This document shows, piece by piece, positions 10,964 through 22,237 of a DNA stretch of 50,907 nucleotides. The notes below the pieces were generated by a model. It worked only from the letters and a program-made list of their open reading frames with translations. It was not told where the DNA came from and did no database searches. Position 1 is the stretch's first letter; every line of letters begins with the position of its first letter. The position numbers and the translations under genes were made by a program. Source of the stretch: Gnetum montanum (Eukaryota > Streptophyta > Gnetopsida > Gnetales > Gnetaceae); the NCBI GenBank assembly GCA_015680685.1, contig MNCI01026334.1:514548-565454 (forward strand). Direction: 5' to 3'.

Positions 10964-11657
10964 TGTAATGTCCAAAAATGTTGGAGGCTGGAACACCGAG
11001 AGGTTATCAAGCGCACAACCTAACCTCAAATCCATGTGAGGACCATGCTGGAGAAAACGGAAATGGGGTTCCTTGAGTGGTCTGGTCGATCAGATAGGGA
11101 CTTACATGGTGTACAATTACATTTTGTGAATAGTGGTTTTAGAGTGTAACACGTGAAGATCGGAATGAAGAAAAACATGGCACACAAATAGTAAAAGCAT
11201 AGTAGAATATGTAGTAGAGCAATAAACATGAATCGATACTCAATGATACAAAATATATGCTATAGTCGAATGAAATGAGCTTAAGCGAGAGAGTGTATCA
11301 CCCCAAAATCGGGGGATTTTACTTTTGATTGATTGAAGAAAGTGTACAACTGATGTGCAGCATTGGGTAGGCACAGCTCATAACGAAACGGTATGGTCAT
11401 AGCTCCCAGACTGCTGCCAATGGGGTGCCAATAGGAACCATTAGGCTAATGCTTGGTCAAGAGCTGCCACATTGAAGAGAGAGATCTGGGAAGTGCTACT
11501 GCAAAGGGTTTACTATTTTCCAACCTTTTGCTTGCCAACCTCCTTGTCAAAGCCAATCGCCAAAAATCCAATTGCCAAAAATGTTAATCTCAAGAAGCTA
11601 ATCGCAAGAAAGCCACATTGAAAAGCCCTCCAACCCCTCGAACGTTGTTTGCTAGGG

Positions 11658-11665
11658 TATTTATA
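11658..11665 (-). promoter_or_regulatory. TATA box of the left H LTR
   Basis: The plus-strand TATTTATA reads TATAAATA on the minus strand, in the context CCCTATAAATACCC. The right LTR has the same box at 26540-26547. Confidence 0.6.
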
Positions 11666-12181
11666 GGGCTAAGAGTGGGAGAGAAACGTGGTTTGGATGC
11701 CACGTGTCCTGGGTTCCACATGACACAAAGTGTGAATGTGCTGTGACATGTGGTGCTACATTGTAGTGTTACGTTGATGTGCTATGCTACAGTGTTACGA
11801 CAAAGTGCTATGCTACTGGGAGTGAGATCTGCTGAGCTTTGACCATACCGTTCAAAATGCATGTGCCAGAATCTAGGAAACCGCCATGTTTTTACAAAAA
11901 ATGCTCACGACAAATGCAAAGTGGAGCCTGTGCTCCAGGACTACATCTTCCCCTCTCTTACGAGTAGGGTCAAGCGTAAGGACAACTCTGGGAATCAACT
12001 AGAGGATACAAAATAGAGCAAAATACTAATCTTGTCTGTTGAGGAGGTGCTAGAGTAGAAATAACCCTTGTCAACTGAGTTTTGGAGTTGTTGGAGATGT
12101 CCTGATTCTTCTTTGCAAGCGTTATGCTACCTACGCTACTCAGCGTAGTGGAGTAGTGTGAATACCCACACGCTATGTTGT

Positions 12182-12933
12182 GCTACGCTGCATAGCGTAG
12201 CAGCTAGTTTTGAGATGAATCTTGCCTTAAAAATGAAAATACCCCTTTGAGGCCTAGCTAGGCAAGCTATCTGAGTAAACAACCATTGCACTTTTCATGT
12301 TGAAGAAGCTCGAGACTCCCTGGTTTCATCTTTGGGACATTTTTGGCCTTAATGTCCCCACTACGCTATGTAGTGTAGCAACTAGTGTGACATAAATTCT
12401 TGCTTAATCTGCAATGCTTCGTCAAGAGGCTTTAATTGACACCTGAGGGTAAAGTGGGATAGGTAGTCTTAGAGGTCGGAGCATGGCCAAGTGCAATTCC
12501 TTTGCTGGAGCAACTTGACAGAGGATCTTCATGCATTTTAACCCTACTACGCTTTATAGCGTAGCATAGCATAGCACCCAGTTTGGCCCAAATTTTGAGT
12601 CACTTTCCAAATGTTTTGTCATTGGGTGTTGATCATGTCTTGAAGCAATAGTAGAATAAGCAATTTTGATGGTCGAGGCATGGGCAATCATGTTTATTTC
12701 GTCAAAGTAATCTAAGTGGAATTATTGTCACATTAGAACCCTACTATGCTGTGCTACGCTGCGCAGCGTAGCACTCAATTGGAAATGACTTCTGCTAAAA
12801 TTTGCCATGTTCTCTTATGTCATGCTAATCATGCTTCAAGGATGAAGCAAGAAAAACACGTTTGAGGACTGAATATCTGCCAACCGCATCTAATCAGTCA
12901 CTACATGGCCTGCTACGCTATGTAGTGTAGCAG
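12182..12933. repeat. About 180-200-bp repeat units with TACGCTA palindromes in U3 of H
   Basis: Cores such as GCTACGCTGCATAGCGTAGC recur at about 12182, 12361, 12547, 12740-12772 and 12912, spaced about 170-200 bp. Several are followed by a similar tail (AGCAACTAGTGTGACAT, AGCAGCTAGTTTTGAGATG). The right LTR carries the same series at about 27060, 27241, 27438, 27640 and 27800. Confidence 0.7.
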
Positions 12934-13329
12934 GTCCTACCATTAGAAAACTTGCTAAACTATTTAGTCCATCCTAAACACCTTCGACTACTCCTAGCAT
13001 TGTCCTTGGGTAGACCATCAACTGGGTCATGTGTCAAGCTAGGCAAGCTAGAGAGTGTAGCAAGCTTGTCAGCCCAGGAGATAGAAAATTTGCCAGACTG
13101 TATGGTCTACTTCTAGTGTCTCTTTCATGTAAACTAGCCTCATGACTAGATGATGTGTTGACTGTGCTGCAAAGGAGGGCAGCCAGGCTTGGAAGTGGCT
13201 TTAGAGGCATTAGGACTTTCGAGGTGCCATGTTATCTACGTGATCTAGCATGACATAACTCTTGCAAAGATCCTTGTCCAAATTTTGGGATTGTGCTGAA
13301 TCATGAGTCCCAAAATTGATGGTGTTTCA

Positions 13330-13382
13330 ATGGCCCCTCTTTGTTGACGTCTGGAGGATCTTCCCAAGAGACGTTGACAAAG
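13330..13382 (-). other. Polypurine tract of H within an imperfect hairpin
   Basis: The minus strand reads CAACAAAGAGGGGCCAT next to the LTR start, matching the tract of element G (ACAAAGAGGGACCAT at 43471). CTTTGTTGACGTCT (13339-13352) and AGACGTTGACAAAG (13369-13382) can pair with two mismatches, so part of the tract could be drawn into a stem. Confidence 0.65.
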
Positions 13383-14740
13383 AACACGAAACACCACGCT
13401 GGATGCGACACCCACACCATTCGTCAGTGTCTGCTCAGATAATGCTTTACTATGTTTGAGAGTGCTTGGAGGGTGATGTATGATAGGGGGAAAGGGGATG
13501 GGATTGAGGAAATTGATCTAAGAAAAAGGAAAAGGTGTAGGATGCATTATCATGAGAGTTGTTGCCATAGTGTGATCCCTCGTCGGAATGCTTATGAGGG
13601 AATCAACATGCATGGGTGTCTTTTTCTTTGGATCTCAACCTCTCACCGGATTGCTTAGAGATGGTTGATCCAAGATTGAAATGATTACAAAGCAGTTATC
13701 ATGCCATTTGTTTTGGGCACTTCTCTTTTTTTTTTTGAGTTTTTTACTTTTTTATGCTTTTTGTTGCACACCCATGTTCATTTGAAGGCAACCTTGTTGT
13801 TTCTGTAGGACAAGTGTTTCCTCCCTAAGATGAGTTTATGTTACATCCATGTGAGGCTTTGACTTACCTACAGAGGCTTCCCAAGGGACAATTTGCATTA
13901 TGTCCATCATGGGTTTGAAATTTGGGCATGTGAACAGACTTTATGTGCATTGGGGAAGGTTGCAAAGAAGGTGTCGAAAGTTGTAAGTATAGGGAATGGA
14001 GATTAAGTTGGCTGAAGGGAGAACAGGATATGCACTCTCAAGTAGCTAAGCTAATTGAAGTGGGCACTTCGAAACAATGTAGTTCCTTGTTCTGATGGTG
14101 AATGCATTTATGAATGATGCCATCTTGGCTTTTATCCTACAAACACAACAGAGAGAAAACCAGGAAAATAACCAACGTGTGAAGTGAGGGCAAAGTCCTA
14201 CTTGCCTAGGTCACTGCCAAGGTGGCAAGTGCTATGTCTAACATGTGCAATGTCCAAAGTAGGAAGGCCAGTGTAGGTTTCAGCAATGGTGGGTCGGAAA
14301 GCTTCAACGGCCAAGCCGAAAGTGAGCACTGAGGAGGCTAGGAGCAATGGTGACATAGGTGCTCAAGAATCCCTGCCAAAGGTAAGCATCATGAAATCCA
14401 ACTGCAAGGTGAGAGGCCTAACAGCTTAATGCCACTTTAGAATCCAAAAATGGTGAGGGATGGAGTGCTGGGACTCTAGCAACAGGTGCTGACGACGAGA
14501 GCTATAACCAAGATGATTGGCAGTGGTAGCGATAGCTTTGAAAGGTCAGCAAGATGTCAAATGACATCACTGGAAGATCAGTAAGATGCCAGGGATGATG
14601 ATGTCACATGTGTCCTAGAGTTTTTTTCTTGGAAACATGAACTTCATTTTGGAACTACAACATCCTATCCCACGTTGTCTAGGAAGCTTGAAGTTGTGCA
14701 CACTCACTTGTTCACAAGGTCACATGTGTGGACTAGGAGG
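13383..14740. other. Non-coding interior of element H
   Basis: No gene or family motif was recognised on either strand. The open frame at 13452-13658 has no supporting features. Confidence 0.4.
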
Positions 14741-14756
14741 TGTTGCACTGCTAACC

Positions 14757-15152
14757 CAGTTTAAGGTCTTGGTAGACCGTGGGGTGTGCTAGTTTAAGGT
14801 CCAAGTAGATTGATGTGCTAGTTTAAGGTCCTAGCAAACCAATGTGCTAGTTTGTTGTAGCGGATGGGGGATGGCCAGTTTAAGGTCGTAGCAGACCATG
14901 TTGTGGGTGCCAGTTTTACATCATGGCCCAAGGACAATCTGTGGATGCCAGTTTTATGTCATGGCCCAAAGACATGTTGTGCTAGTTTAATGTCATAGTA
15001 GACATTCTGTGCTAGTTTTACCTCATCGTAGCGAATCTATGCTTGTTTTACATCATAGCAGATGATCTGTGCTAGTTTTACGTCATAGCGGATGATCTTT
15101 GCCAGTTTTACATCATAGTGGACGATTTGTGCCAATTTTATGTCATAGTGGA
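14757..15152. repeat. Minisatellite, 30-bp period (GCTAGTTTTACGTCATAGCG type)
   Basis: Six units start exactly 30 bp apart at 14981, 15011, 15041, 15071, 15101 and 15131. Older, irregular copies (CTAGTTTAAGGTC...) begin at 14757. It lies between the antisense gene's promoter and the 3' LTR. Tandem repeats near the 3' end are known for Tat/Ogre-type elements. Confidence 0.85.
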
Positions 15153-15457
15153 CAATGGCACTTACCTTGCTTCGTGTTTGGTGTTAAGTGTAATATGGCT
15201 TCAGGTACAAATGGTTGACAAGATTTGGGAATTCGTTGTCATCTACATTAGTCAGTTTGAATGCCCCATTCTCATATGCTTTTGTGACTATGAAGGGGCC
15301 TATTAGAATTAAGGGTGAATGGAGATCATTATGTGTCATCATTTTTTCAAGAAAACCTACCACAATAAGGAGACAAATGAATTTAAGTGATACCTATTTA
15401 AGACAGCAACATGTAGTGAATATATGCAAAGCAATAATGCAACATTTAAAAATTGCT

Positions 15458-15727
15458 AGTTTAAGGTCTTAGCGGACTACAACTATGTAGAATTGTATGT
15501 TGGAGTTGTCAATTTAAGGTCCTAGAGGACTGTCATTGGGTTTAAAATGTAAAGGAAATGCTAAAATTGCTAGTTTAAGGTCATAGTTGACCATTACTGT
15601 GCAAAATCATGAGTTAAGGTTGCTAGTTTAAGGTCAAAGCGGACCGTTATTGTGCAAAATCATGAGTCAAGGTTGCCAGTTTAAGGTTATAGAGGACCAT
15701 TATTGTGCTATATTGTAGAGGATGAAG
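15458..15727. repeat. Related repeat, 53-bp period
   Basis: Units with the core GCTAGTTTAAGGTCATAG start at 15569, 15622 and 15675, exactly 53 bp apart. Looser copies lie at 15462 and 15511. The core is the same as in the 30-bp array, with a longer linker. Confidence 0.8.
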
Positions 15728-15750
15728 TGAAAATTTTAGTGCATTTGGGT

Positions 15751-15912
15751 GCTACGCTGCAGCTACGTGCTACGCTGCAGTAGACCGTTGCTACGCTGCA
15801 AGGGATAGGGGCATTTCACATTACACGTGGAATACGGGACATCCTGCATTAGGCATGGGACATGGAACACCCTGGAAAGTAACAAGTGTTTTAACCGCAT
15901 AGGCTATAAATA
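15751..15912 (+). promoter_or_regulatory. Candidate antisense promoter of element H
   Basis: Three GCTACGCTGCA boxes (15751, 15769, 15790) are followed about 100 bp later by GGCTATAAATAGGGG, with TATAAATA at 15905-15912 on the plus strand. It faces the spliced plus-strand gene whose first recognisable exon begins near 17290. The box-then-TATA arrangement resembles the Athila-like LTR promoters. Activity is inferred. Confidence 0.5.
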
Positions 15913-15929
15913 GGGGTTTATCCATGGTA

Positions 15930-17289
15930 ATCTTATCACTTTCACTGTTAGAGCCAACACCCCAAGCATAGCATGGTTGAGTTGAGATACAACGTAGCAG
16001 TCATAGTGTAGTAGTCGATACACCTGATTTTGTCAATAGAATGATGGCACACAGGAGTGAATGTAGACATCAGGGTCTTACCAACATGGAGGAAGGGGAA
16101 TGCACCTTGCGACATCTTCCCAAGGCACGCATTGAGAAATAGCAGGAGGCCCCATCCTCTTAGTAAGTCGCTACGCTACCCTTGCTTTCATGGTGCAATT
16201 TACCGAGTGGGACTATTACTACAGTCATTGTGTCTTGGTTGTTACGTTCATCACTTTTGCTACGTTGTGACTGTTGTTATTACCTTAGTTGTCGCTTTAG
16301 TCACTATGCCGTGGCTGTCGCTGGTTTGGCCACAGCGGCTAAGGCAATCACTATGCTACGGTTGGTAGACAACGCTACCCTGACCACCATTGTTGGGAAT
16401 GGGAAACACACCATTGAGAGGGTTTGGGAGGTTCTGGGTGGCATAGCACATGTTCAGCGTAGTGTAGCACCCATGGAGGGAATTCTGGCTTGCAAGTTTT
16501 TAGGTAGCGTAGCACATGTTCAGTGTAGCATATCCCGTGTAAGGGGAATTTTTCTTTGTTTGTATTCTATTCTATTACATTTCATGTAGTGGGACAAGGC
16601 TGGGGTAATGGAAACGTTGTAGTCCCCTTTCGTGTTGTGTCATTTTTGTCAGTGTAACTGATGGGCTGCGTTAAGTTTTTGGTGCCTGTCACACTATGTT
16701 GCTATGCTGTTACGCTATAGTTCTTGCTATGCTGCTACGCTAGTAGGCCCACTATACTACTATGTTGGCCTACCCTCTACGCTACTACACTTGTTACAGT
16801 ATTGTACTTGCTACGTTGTTACACTGGTTACAATGTTATACCTGTCATACTTGCTACGTTGTTAGGCTACATGGGGTATGGCCGTCCCATCATGCTACAC
16901 GTAGCGTAGCTGCTACGTTGTGTAGGGTGTACCTGCTACACTGTGCTACGCATAACATAGCCACTACGCTACCTAGGGTATGCCTGCTACGCTAGGCTAT
17001 GCGTAACACAGTTGCTACGCTACGCTATGCATAACGTAGCTGTCACGGTGTGCGGAGTGTACTCGTTACACTATGTCACGCATTGCGCTGCTACGCTGTG
17101 CATGACATGGCTGCTATGCTATATGGGTTAAGCTGCAAAAATGGAACTAATACTTGGTTGAAAAAAATTGGTTTTGTCTCACTGTACCAAGGACATGTTG
17201 TTTCATACTTGGGAAAAATTTGTACACCAGGGGTTACACTACGCTATTCAGTAACCATCACTTGAGCACTATACTAATGCTTTGTGCTG
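15930..17289 (+). repeat. TACGCTA-rich region, partly a 51-bp tandem repeat
   Basis: The region is dense in GCTACGC, GTAGCGT and decayed variants. At about 16910-17115 the units have a 51-bp period (two full units of 51, one shortened, one of 48). It would form the 5' leader or first intron of the antisense gene. Open frames here (for example 16182-16589) are low-complexity readings of the repeat. Confidence 0.6.
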
Positions 17290-20200
17290 TGCCATGCAGG
17301 GTCATGTTGAAATCCATCCTAATCATGATTGAGTTGGTGGAGGTTTTGTGTTGCCTAAGCACCCCTGTGGCCAACATTCCCCCTCCCCATGCGTGGGTAA
17401 GGGATTAAGCGGTCTGGTTTCGGGAAGGTGCGTAGGAGTTCCTAGAGTTCCTCCTTCACCACTTCAGTGTGATAGTGTGGTCACACTTATCGGTCAAGAC
17501 AACCACTATTCTTGTTGAAACGTTATTGCTCGGGGCAAACCGAGGCATCTTGAAGTTTATGACTGACGGGTCTATTAAAGGCAACAAGGCCGAAGGCTCA
17601 AATCAACACCCAAAATATTTGAGATGCTTGTCTTGGATTTGGGCCATGCCCAAATTTAAATGCTATCATAAATACAACACATTGTTTGTTGCCCGTCACA
17701 TGGAAACCTTCTTCTAGAATCCACCTGGGATTGTCTATTGTGCTGGCAGGTGAGTCCTATGAAGATGTTTTAGACATATTGTATCGTTTGCCTTGCATAT
17801 GCTTACTGTATTCTTTATGTTACCAGGTTTGTAATTGACAAGGATGGTCTTCTCGATCACGAAGGGACATTGGCATTGGCCCAAATGACCCTACAAGAGT
17901 TATCTTCTGCTAGGAACATGCACGTCGGTGTCATAGAACAACTTGGGGCCAATTTTTGAACCTATCCAACCAAGTATGCTAAGTTCTACATGAAATGCAA
18001 GGAACTTGGATGGTTGGATAGCGAGTGGATGTCCTGCCGAGCACTTACCATGGAGGATGTTCTAGTGGAAATCCCACCATTTCCCACGCCATTCACACCT
18101 GGTGTGTTAGATTATGCACTTGTTTTCACATTTTTAAGTGATTGATTTTGTTTTTATCTTTTGTTAATTTTGTTGTTGATTATTGCAATAGCAAGAGAAT
18201 CCCAAGAGGTTACAGTAATCACCTCTGAACATGATGAAACTAACCTCTTCTTCAAATATGAGGAAGTGGATGAGACATAACGTTGGTTATACAATGGGGC
18301 CCTAGTCATCCTTGTTCACAATGTTCAGGAGGCTAGGCTCATGGATTTATTTCTAGCAATAAATCCAAGTGTCCCAGTTGTAGAGATGTTATCCCTAGTT
18401 GATTCTTTTTCAAAAAAGGCTGACTGCTTCTGCACATGGGTTCACAATGTGCAGGTGGTGTTTGAGATTACCAAAAGCCTCTTTGCAGATCTTTTCGGTG
18501 TTCCCTCTAATGGTCTACCTATAGGGGATATGACTAGCAAGGATGTAAACCATTAGGGGGATATAGAGGAATGGATAGGGATGAGTAAAGATCAAAAGGG
18601 AATTTATATGCACAAGGTCAAGCTAGAGGTAGCCCATAAGGTTTACCCTATCTTCCGTGCTTGTGCCTTCCCCAAGCTACTTTCCCAAGGGAAAATTCTT
18701 GGGGTAGAGGAAGCTTGGATCATGAGGTATGTCATGGAAGAAGGGACTTATTACAATTGGGCCAAGTACCTTTTCAAAGGCTTACGGGTTGAAATGATTA
18801 AGCTTCGTGAGAAGCTTGATGCACGTTTCAATGTACACTTCACCTTCTTCATAGCTTGCCTACAATAGTTTGTGAAATTTTTGGTGGTCCGAGAGAATGA
18901 CATCTAGGTGTTGCAAGATCGCACTTAGATATCCAAATCATGGATTTGCCAAGTCTTTTGCACCACTTGATCCCAAGACCCCCTAGAAGCTATTAGGTAG
19001 TCTCTTTTGATAATGACTAAGGATTGGGTGGGACGTCCCTTTCATGCACCAAACAATGTTGGAGAGGTGCCTCCCATTAACACAGGAAATGTGCTAAGGG
19101 GGGCGCATCTTATTGTCGAAGCAGTAAAATCAAGATTACAACACAAGAATTCGTGTCCCATGGAAAAGCCTCCATGCACTACTGAAGAAAGAGGTAAAAA
19201 TTTGTAGATCAAATTTCGTAAAGTGTAGCCTGCATCTGTTGGTAAGTATGCTTAATCATCTCATTAGTTATCCCTTTCCTTTTTGTGTTAGGCTAGCATG
19301 CTTACTTTAGATATGTTTAATGGGTGAAGAAGAAGAAGCTTTGATCCCTGAGACAAGAGCCCCTATTATAGAAGAAGAAGAGGTCCCGACTATAGAGGAG
19401 GAGGCCCCTGCCACAGAGGAAGAGGCCCCTGCTACCGATGATCCCTTCATAGAGTGTTCCCTAGCACCTGAGGGGCATATGATGGTTGAAGAAGTCATTA
19501 CATTGTTGAGTCAGCTTGAGGGGGAAGGGCTAAAATTTGACACTGGTGAGTTTGACCGTTTGCTTAATAGTGTGCTGATGGGTGATCCCCCTGCTCTTAC
19601 CCCTAAGGGTTTTCTGGGTAGGAGCTTTGCACTATTATTTATGTTATTTTTTAGTTTTTTTCCCTCCTCTTCACCATGCTAACATGTTTTGTTGCATAGT
19701 GGACACCACTGTTAAGGTTCCTGATTCTTCTTCTTCAATCTACCTCCAACCATGGATAGAGACCCCAGATAAATTTGCCTTTATGGAGGGGGTGGTTGAT
19801 GACATGATTGGCTACCTAAGGTAAATTGATCCTGAGATAGGTGTGTTCGAATTTCAATGTTGGGCTCTCTCAGTGATTGCATTTTTTCCATCATTCCATG
19901 AGTAATGCTTTTTCATGTATGATTGATAGCTTCTCATCTTAAGTGGGACCCCAAACAGGTAGTCGAGGTTGACACTATGCCTAAACTCCCAGCAGAGGTG
20001 ACTAAGGTGCCTCATGATGTATACGAGAAAACAAGAAAATGTGCGTTATGTTCAGCACGATCGTTGTGGGAGTGTAGGCACGTCAACGAAGACCTCTAGA
20101 AGTGGGTCTAGAAGCTGGAGAAGGAGAAAGCTAGCCAAGCGGTCGAGTTGGAAGATCTACAGTCAAGAAATAAATTCTTATTGGCCCGCGACACTCCCAA

Positions 20201-20896
20201 CGGTAGTTGGCGTATGACCGTGATTGATTACGCAAGATACTAGTCAGCTGTACGAGGTAAAAATGAGACCACTCAAGAAATAATTGAACAATTCTTGCAG
20301 ATGGATCTCCTGGCCTAGAAAAACTAGGATTCGAAGGACTATAGCACCAAAGTGTACGAATGGGGGAAAACACAGAAAAACCATAAGCACATGTACAAAG
20401 TGGAACGTGTTGCCTACCGCAAAAAATATCAGGATGCTTTCGTTGAGTTGCATACCCATAAGTTATTTCTTGATGTGATTGGTGTTGCCAAGGCCTATAA
20501 GAACTTTATGCAATAGGTAGTGGTTAGTGTCTCTCGAAAGAGAGATGACCTTACCTTTCAGGGAGACCACTGTTGCCACCTTTTCTTCGGAGCCACCCAG
20601 ATGGATAGCTGTGGAGAAGGGAAAATTTGCGGCAAGCATTGATCTAGGAGAAGAAGATTGGGCAAACTTGAATGAGGAGGAGATTCTATGGTGTTTAGCG
20701 GTTGGCATGGACAAGATACCCCCTGAGATGGATGCAGGTCCATCTCAGGTTAGCCATTTTCTATTGTATTGTAGTCTACTTCATAAGAGCCTTATTTTGA
20801 TTTGATTTATTATTATTTTTTTGTTCCATGCAGGATCCAAATGAAGATGTAAGACCTAGTGCAGCAAGGGATGAAAATACTGGGGAAGACTTGTAG
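17290..20896 (+). pseudogene. Spliced antisense gene of element H: NIF/FCP1-like pseudophosphatase fused to a retroelement-type domain
   Basis: Exons inferred from frame and splice sites: ~17300-17749, 17827-18101, 18192-~19241, ~19320-19617, 19700-19820, ~19940-20748, 20834-20896. Introns have GT...AG ends and keep phase, e.g. CAG|GTGAGT at 17749 and CCAG|GTTT at 17826 join GIVYCAG to RFVIDKDG. Exons 1-2 follow the plan of NLI-interacting-factor (HAD) phosphatases: EFLEFLLHHFSVIVWSHLS, LVETLLL, YNTLFV, NPP, then DKDGLL..EGTL and VGVIEQL. The DxDxT motif is replaced by IELVEV and the later Asp pair by ARH, so catalysis is unlikely. Exon 3 resembles the plant retroelement accessory domain (ITKSLFADLFGVPSNG, YYNWAKYLFKGL). 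Exon 4 is Glu/Pro/Ala-rich. Exon 6 has CALC and a coiled coil. There are several TAG stops and one frameshift near 20515. Antisense to gag. Confidence 0.65.
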
Positions 20897-20977
20897 TGTG
20901 ACAACAGACAATTTTATTTTTATTTTTCCATTTTATTTTTTTGTAACCCTTATTATATGGACTCATATTTAATGAAG

Positions 20978-20983
20978 AATAAA
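20978..20983 (+). terminator. Poly(A) signal of the antisense gene
   Basis: AATAAA lies 82 bp after the final TAG (20894-20896), in a T-rich then A-rich 3' end. It is in a fitting place to end the plus-strand transcript. Confidence 0.5.
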
Positions 20984-21823
20984 AAGTGAAACCTTTATTT
21001 CATTTCTTTTGGTTAATATTTTATTAATGTGCTTGGGCTCCTTGTAGGCCCCTTGTTCTAGTTTACGACCATTAAAGCCATCGCAATGTACTTTCCAAGG
21101 GTTAGCTACTAGTTTTAAGACTTAGCGGGCCATGGCAATAGTTTAAGGCCATTTTGGGTCATATGTAGGGTAATTTAATTTAATTTTTAATTTTTTAATT
21201 TTTTTTGAAAGTGAATTTGCCAGTTTTAGGCCTTGGCGGGTTGTGGTGATAGTTTAAGGCCATTCCGGATTATGTGTAGGATAATTAATGCGAACGATGT
21301 CATGATGCAAACAATGGACATAATGTAAATAGTGAACATAATGCAAAATCAAAAGAAACAAGAGTATTAAGGCTAAGCATCCATGGAAGTGAATTAGAGA
21401 TAGTCTTTAGTTGCGCCATTGTTTCCTAACTCATTGTGCACTAGGCAGAGTGTATAGCCGAGAATTTTTATGGTGGTATTCCTCTATGTTATTGTTTGCT
21501 ATTTGGAAAGGAAATTCAGCCCAAGTGATTTCTTGGTCTAAGTTGGTAGTTTTGGGCAGCTCATCTTTTGAACATGGTGGTTCATTGTGGATGGGTGTTG
21601 GGTTTTTAGAGATTTCTATCTCTGACCCTTGTTCTATGTCTATATTATTTACAGTCTGGGGGTTGTTTCATCACCAAAGATCACCACCTCCCTACCTGCG
21701 TAGGGTAGGTGGATTTCTTGATGTAAGGACGAAGAGATAGCCCTTAGTTGGGCTAACCATATCTCCCCAAGATCAAGTTAAACCCAGGCATTTCCTCCAT
21801 CAGGATGAATTCCTCCATCAGGA
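20984..21823. repeat. Spacer with TAGTTTAAGGCC motifs
   Basis: Copies of TAGTTTAAGGCCATT and CAGTTTTAGGCCTTGGCGGG occur at about 21058-21260. They are a further outlier of the repeat family at 14757-15727. No pol remnant was found here, where RT would be expected downstream of the protease. The open frame at 21411-21740 has no recognisable motif. Confidence 0.5.
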
Positions 21824-22237
21824 CTAGTCCCCCACCACAAAGTTGATGTTAATAGTGCCTTTGACTATGACACATGCTTCATTAAATGATTTCAAATAGG
21901 AAGTGACTATGGGCTTGATTTGATCCACTAGGCCCAACTTGTTAACAATGGGAAATAGGATTACATTAGTGGCAACCCCGTCATCAACATGTACTCTGCA
22001 AATTTTGTATTGACCCATCCAAATTGTGATAAACATAGGGGTGGTAGTCACTTGACTTTTTTTAGGGTCATCTTTGATGGCCTTATCTTGAAATGTTAAT
22101 TGGGTTGGCCATGGTTCTTCAGCCATAGGGGGAAGCACAACCACATGGATAGCTTTTTCCTCAGCTGGCATGTTTTTGTTAATAGGAATGGATGCTAACA
22201 TGTGAACCAAAGCCTCACGGTGCATTTTAGAAGTCAT
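21824..22237 (-). pseudogene. Aspartic protease fragment of element H
   Basis: The minus strand reads MFITIWMGQYKICRVHVDDG then NVILFPIVNKLGLV and GTININFVVGD. This matches the retropepsin pattern of Tat-type elements (VLVDTGSS.N...., KLG, G.I.L...VGD), with DDG in place of DTG/DSG. The domain stops shortly after VGD, before the usual ILGRP motif. No reverse transcriptase follows. It continues the gag frame region upstream. Confidence 0.65.

Larger units (their letters stand above)
10964..13329 (-). mobile_element. 3' LTR of element H (left copy, 2366 bp)
   Basis: It aligns along its length with 25839-28233. It starts (minus strand) TGAAACACC beside the polypurine tract and ends TTACA at the target duplication. 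U3 is about 1.66 kb and carries five units with TACGCTA palindromes; TATAAATA lies at 11658-11665 (minus). Confidence 0.85.

Noticed and set aside
14981-15160. Regular 30-bp repeats looked like a CRISPR array
   Set aside because: There are no unique spacers; the units are head to tail, and the setting is a plant retrotransposon. It is a minisatellite.
16057-16995. Several overlapping open frames rich in Leu, Tyr and Cys
   Set aside because: They are translations of the TACGCTA repeat field, with no family motif and no consistent frame.
21411-21740. 109-codon plus-strand frame between the antisense gene and protease
   Set aside because: It lies after the poly(A) signal, has no recognisable domain, and overlaps the minus-strand tail of the protease region.
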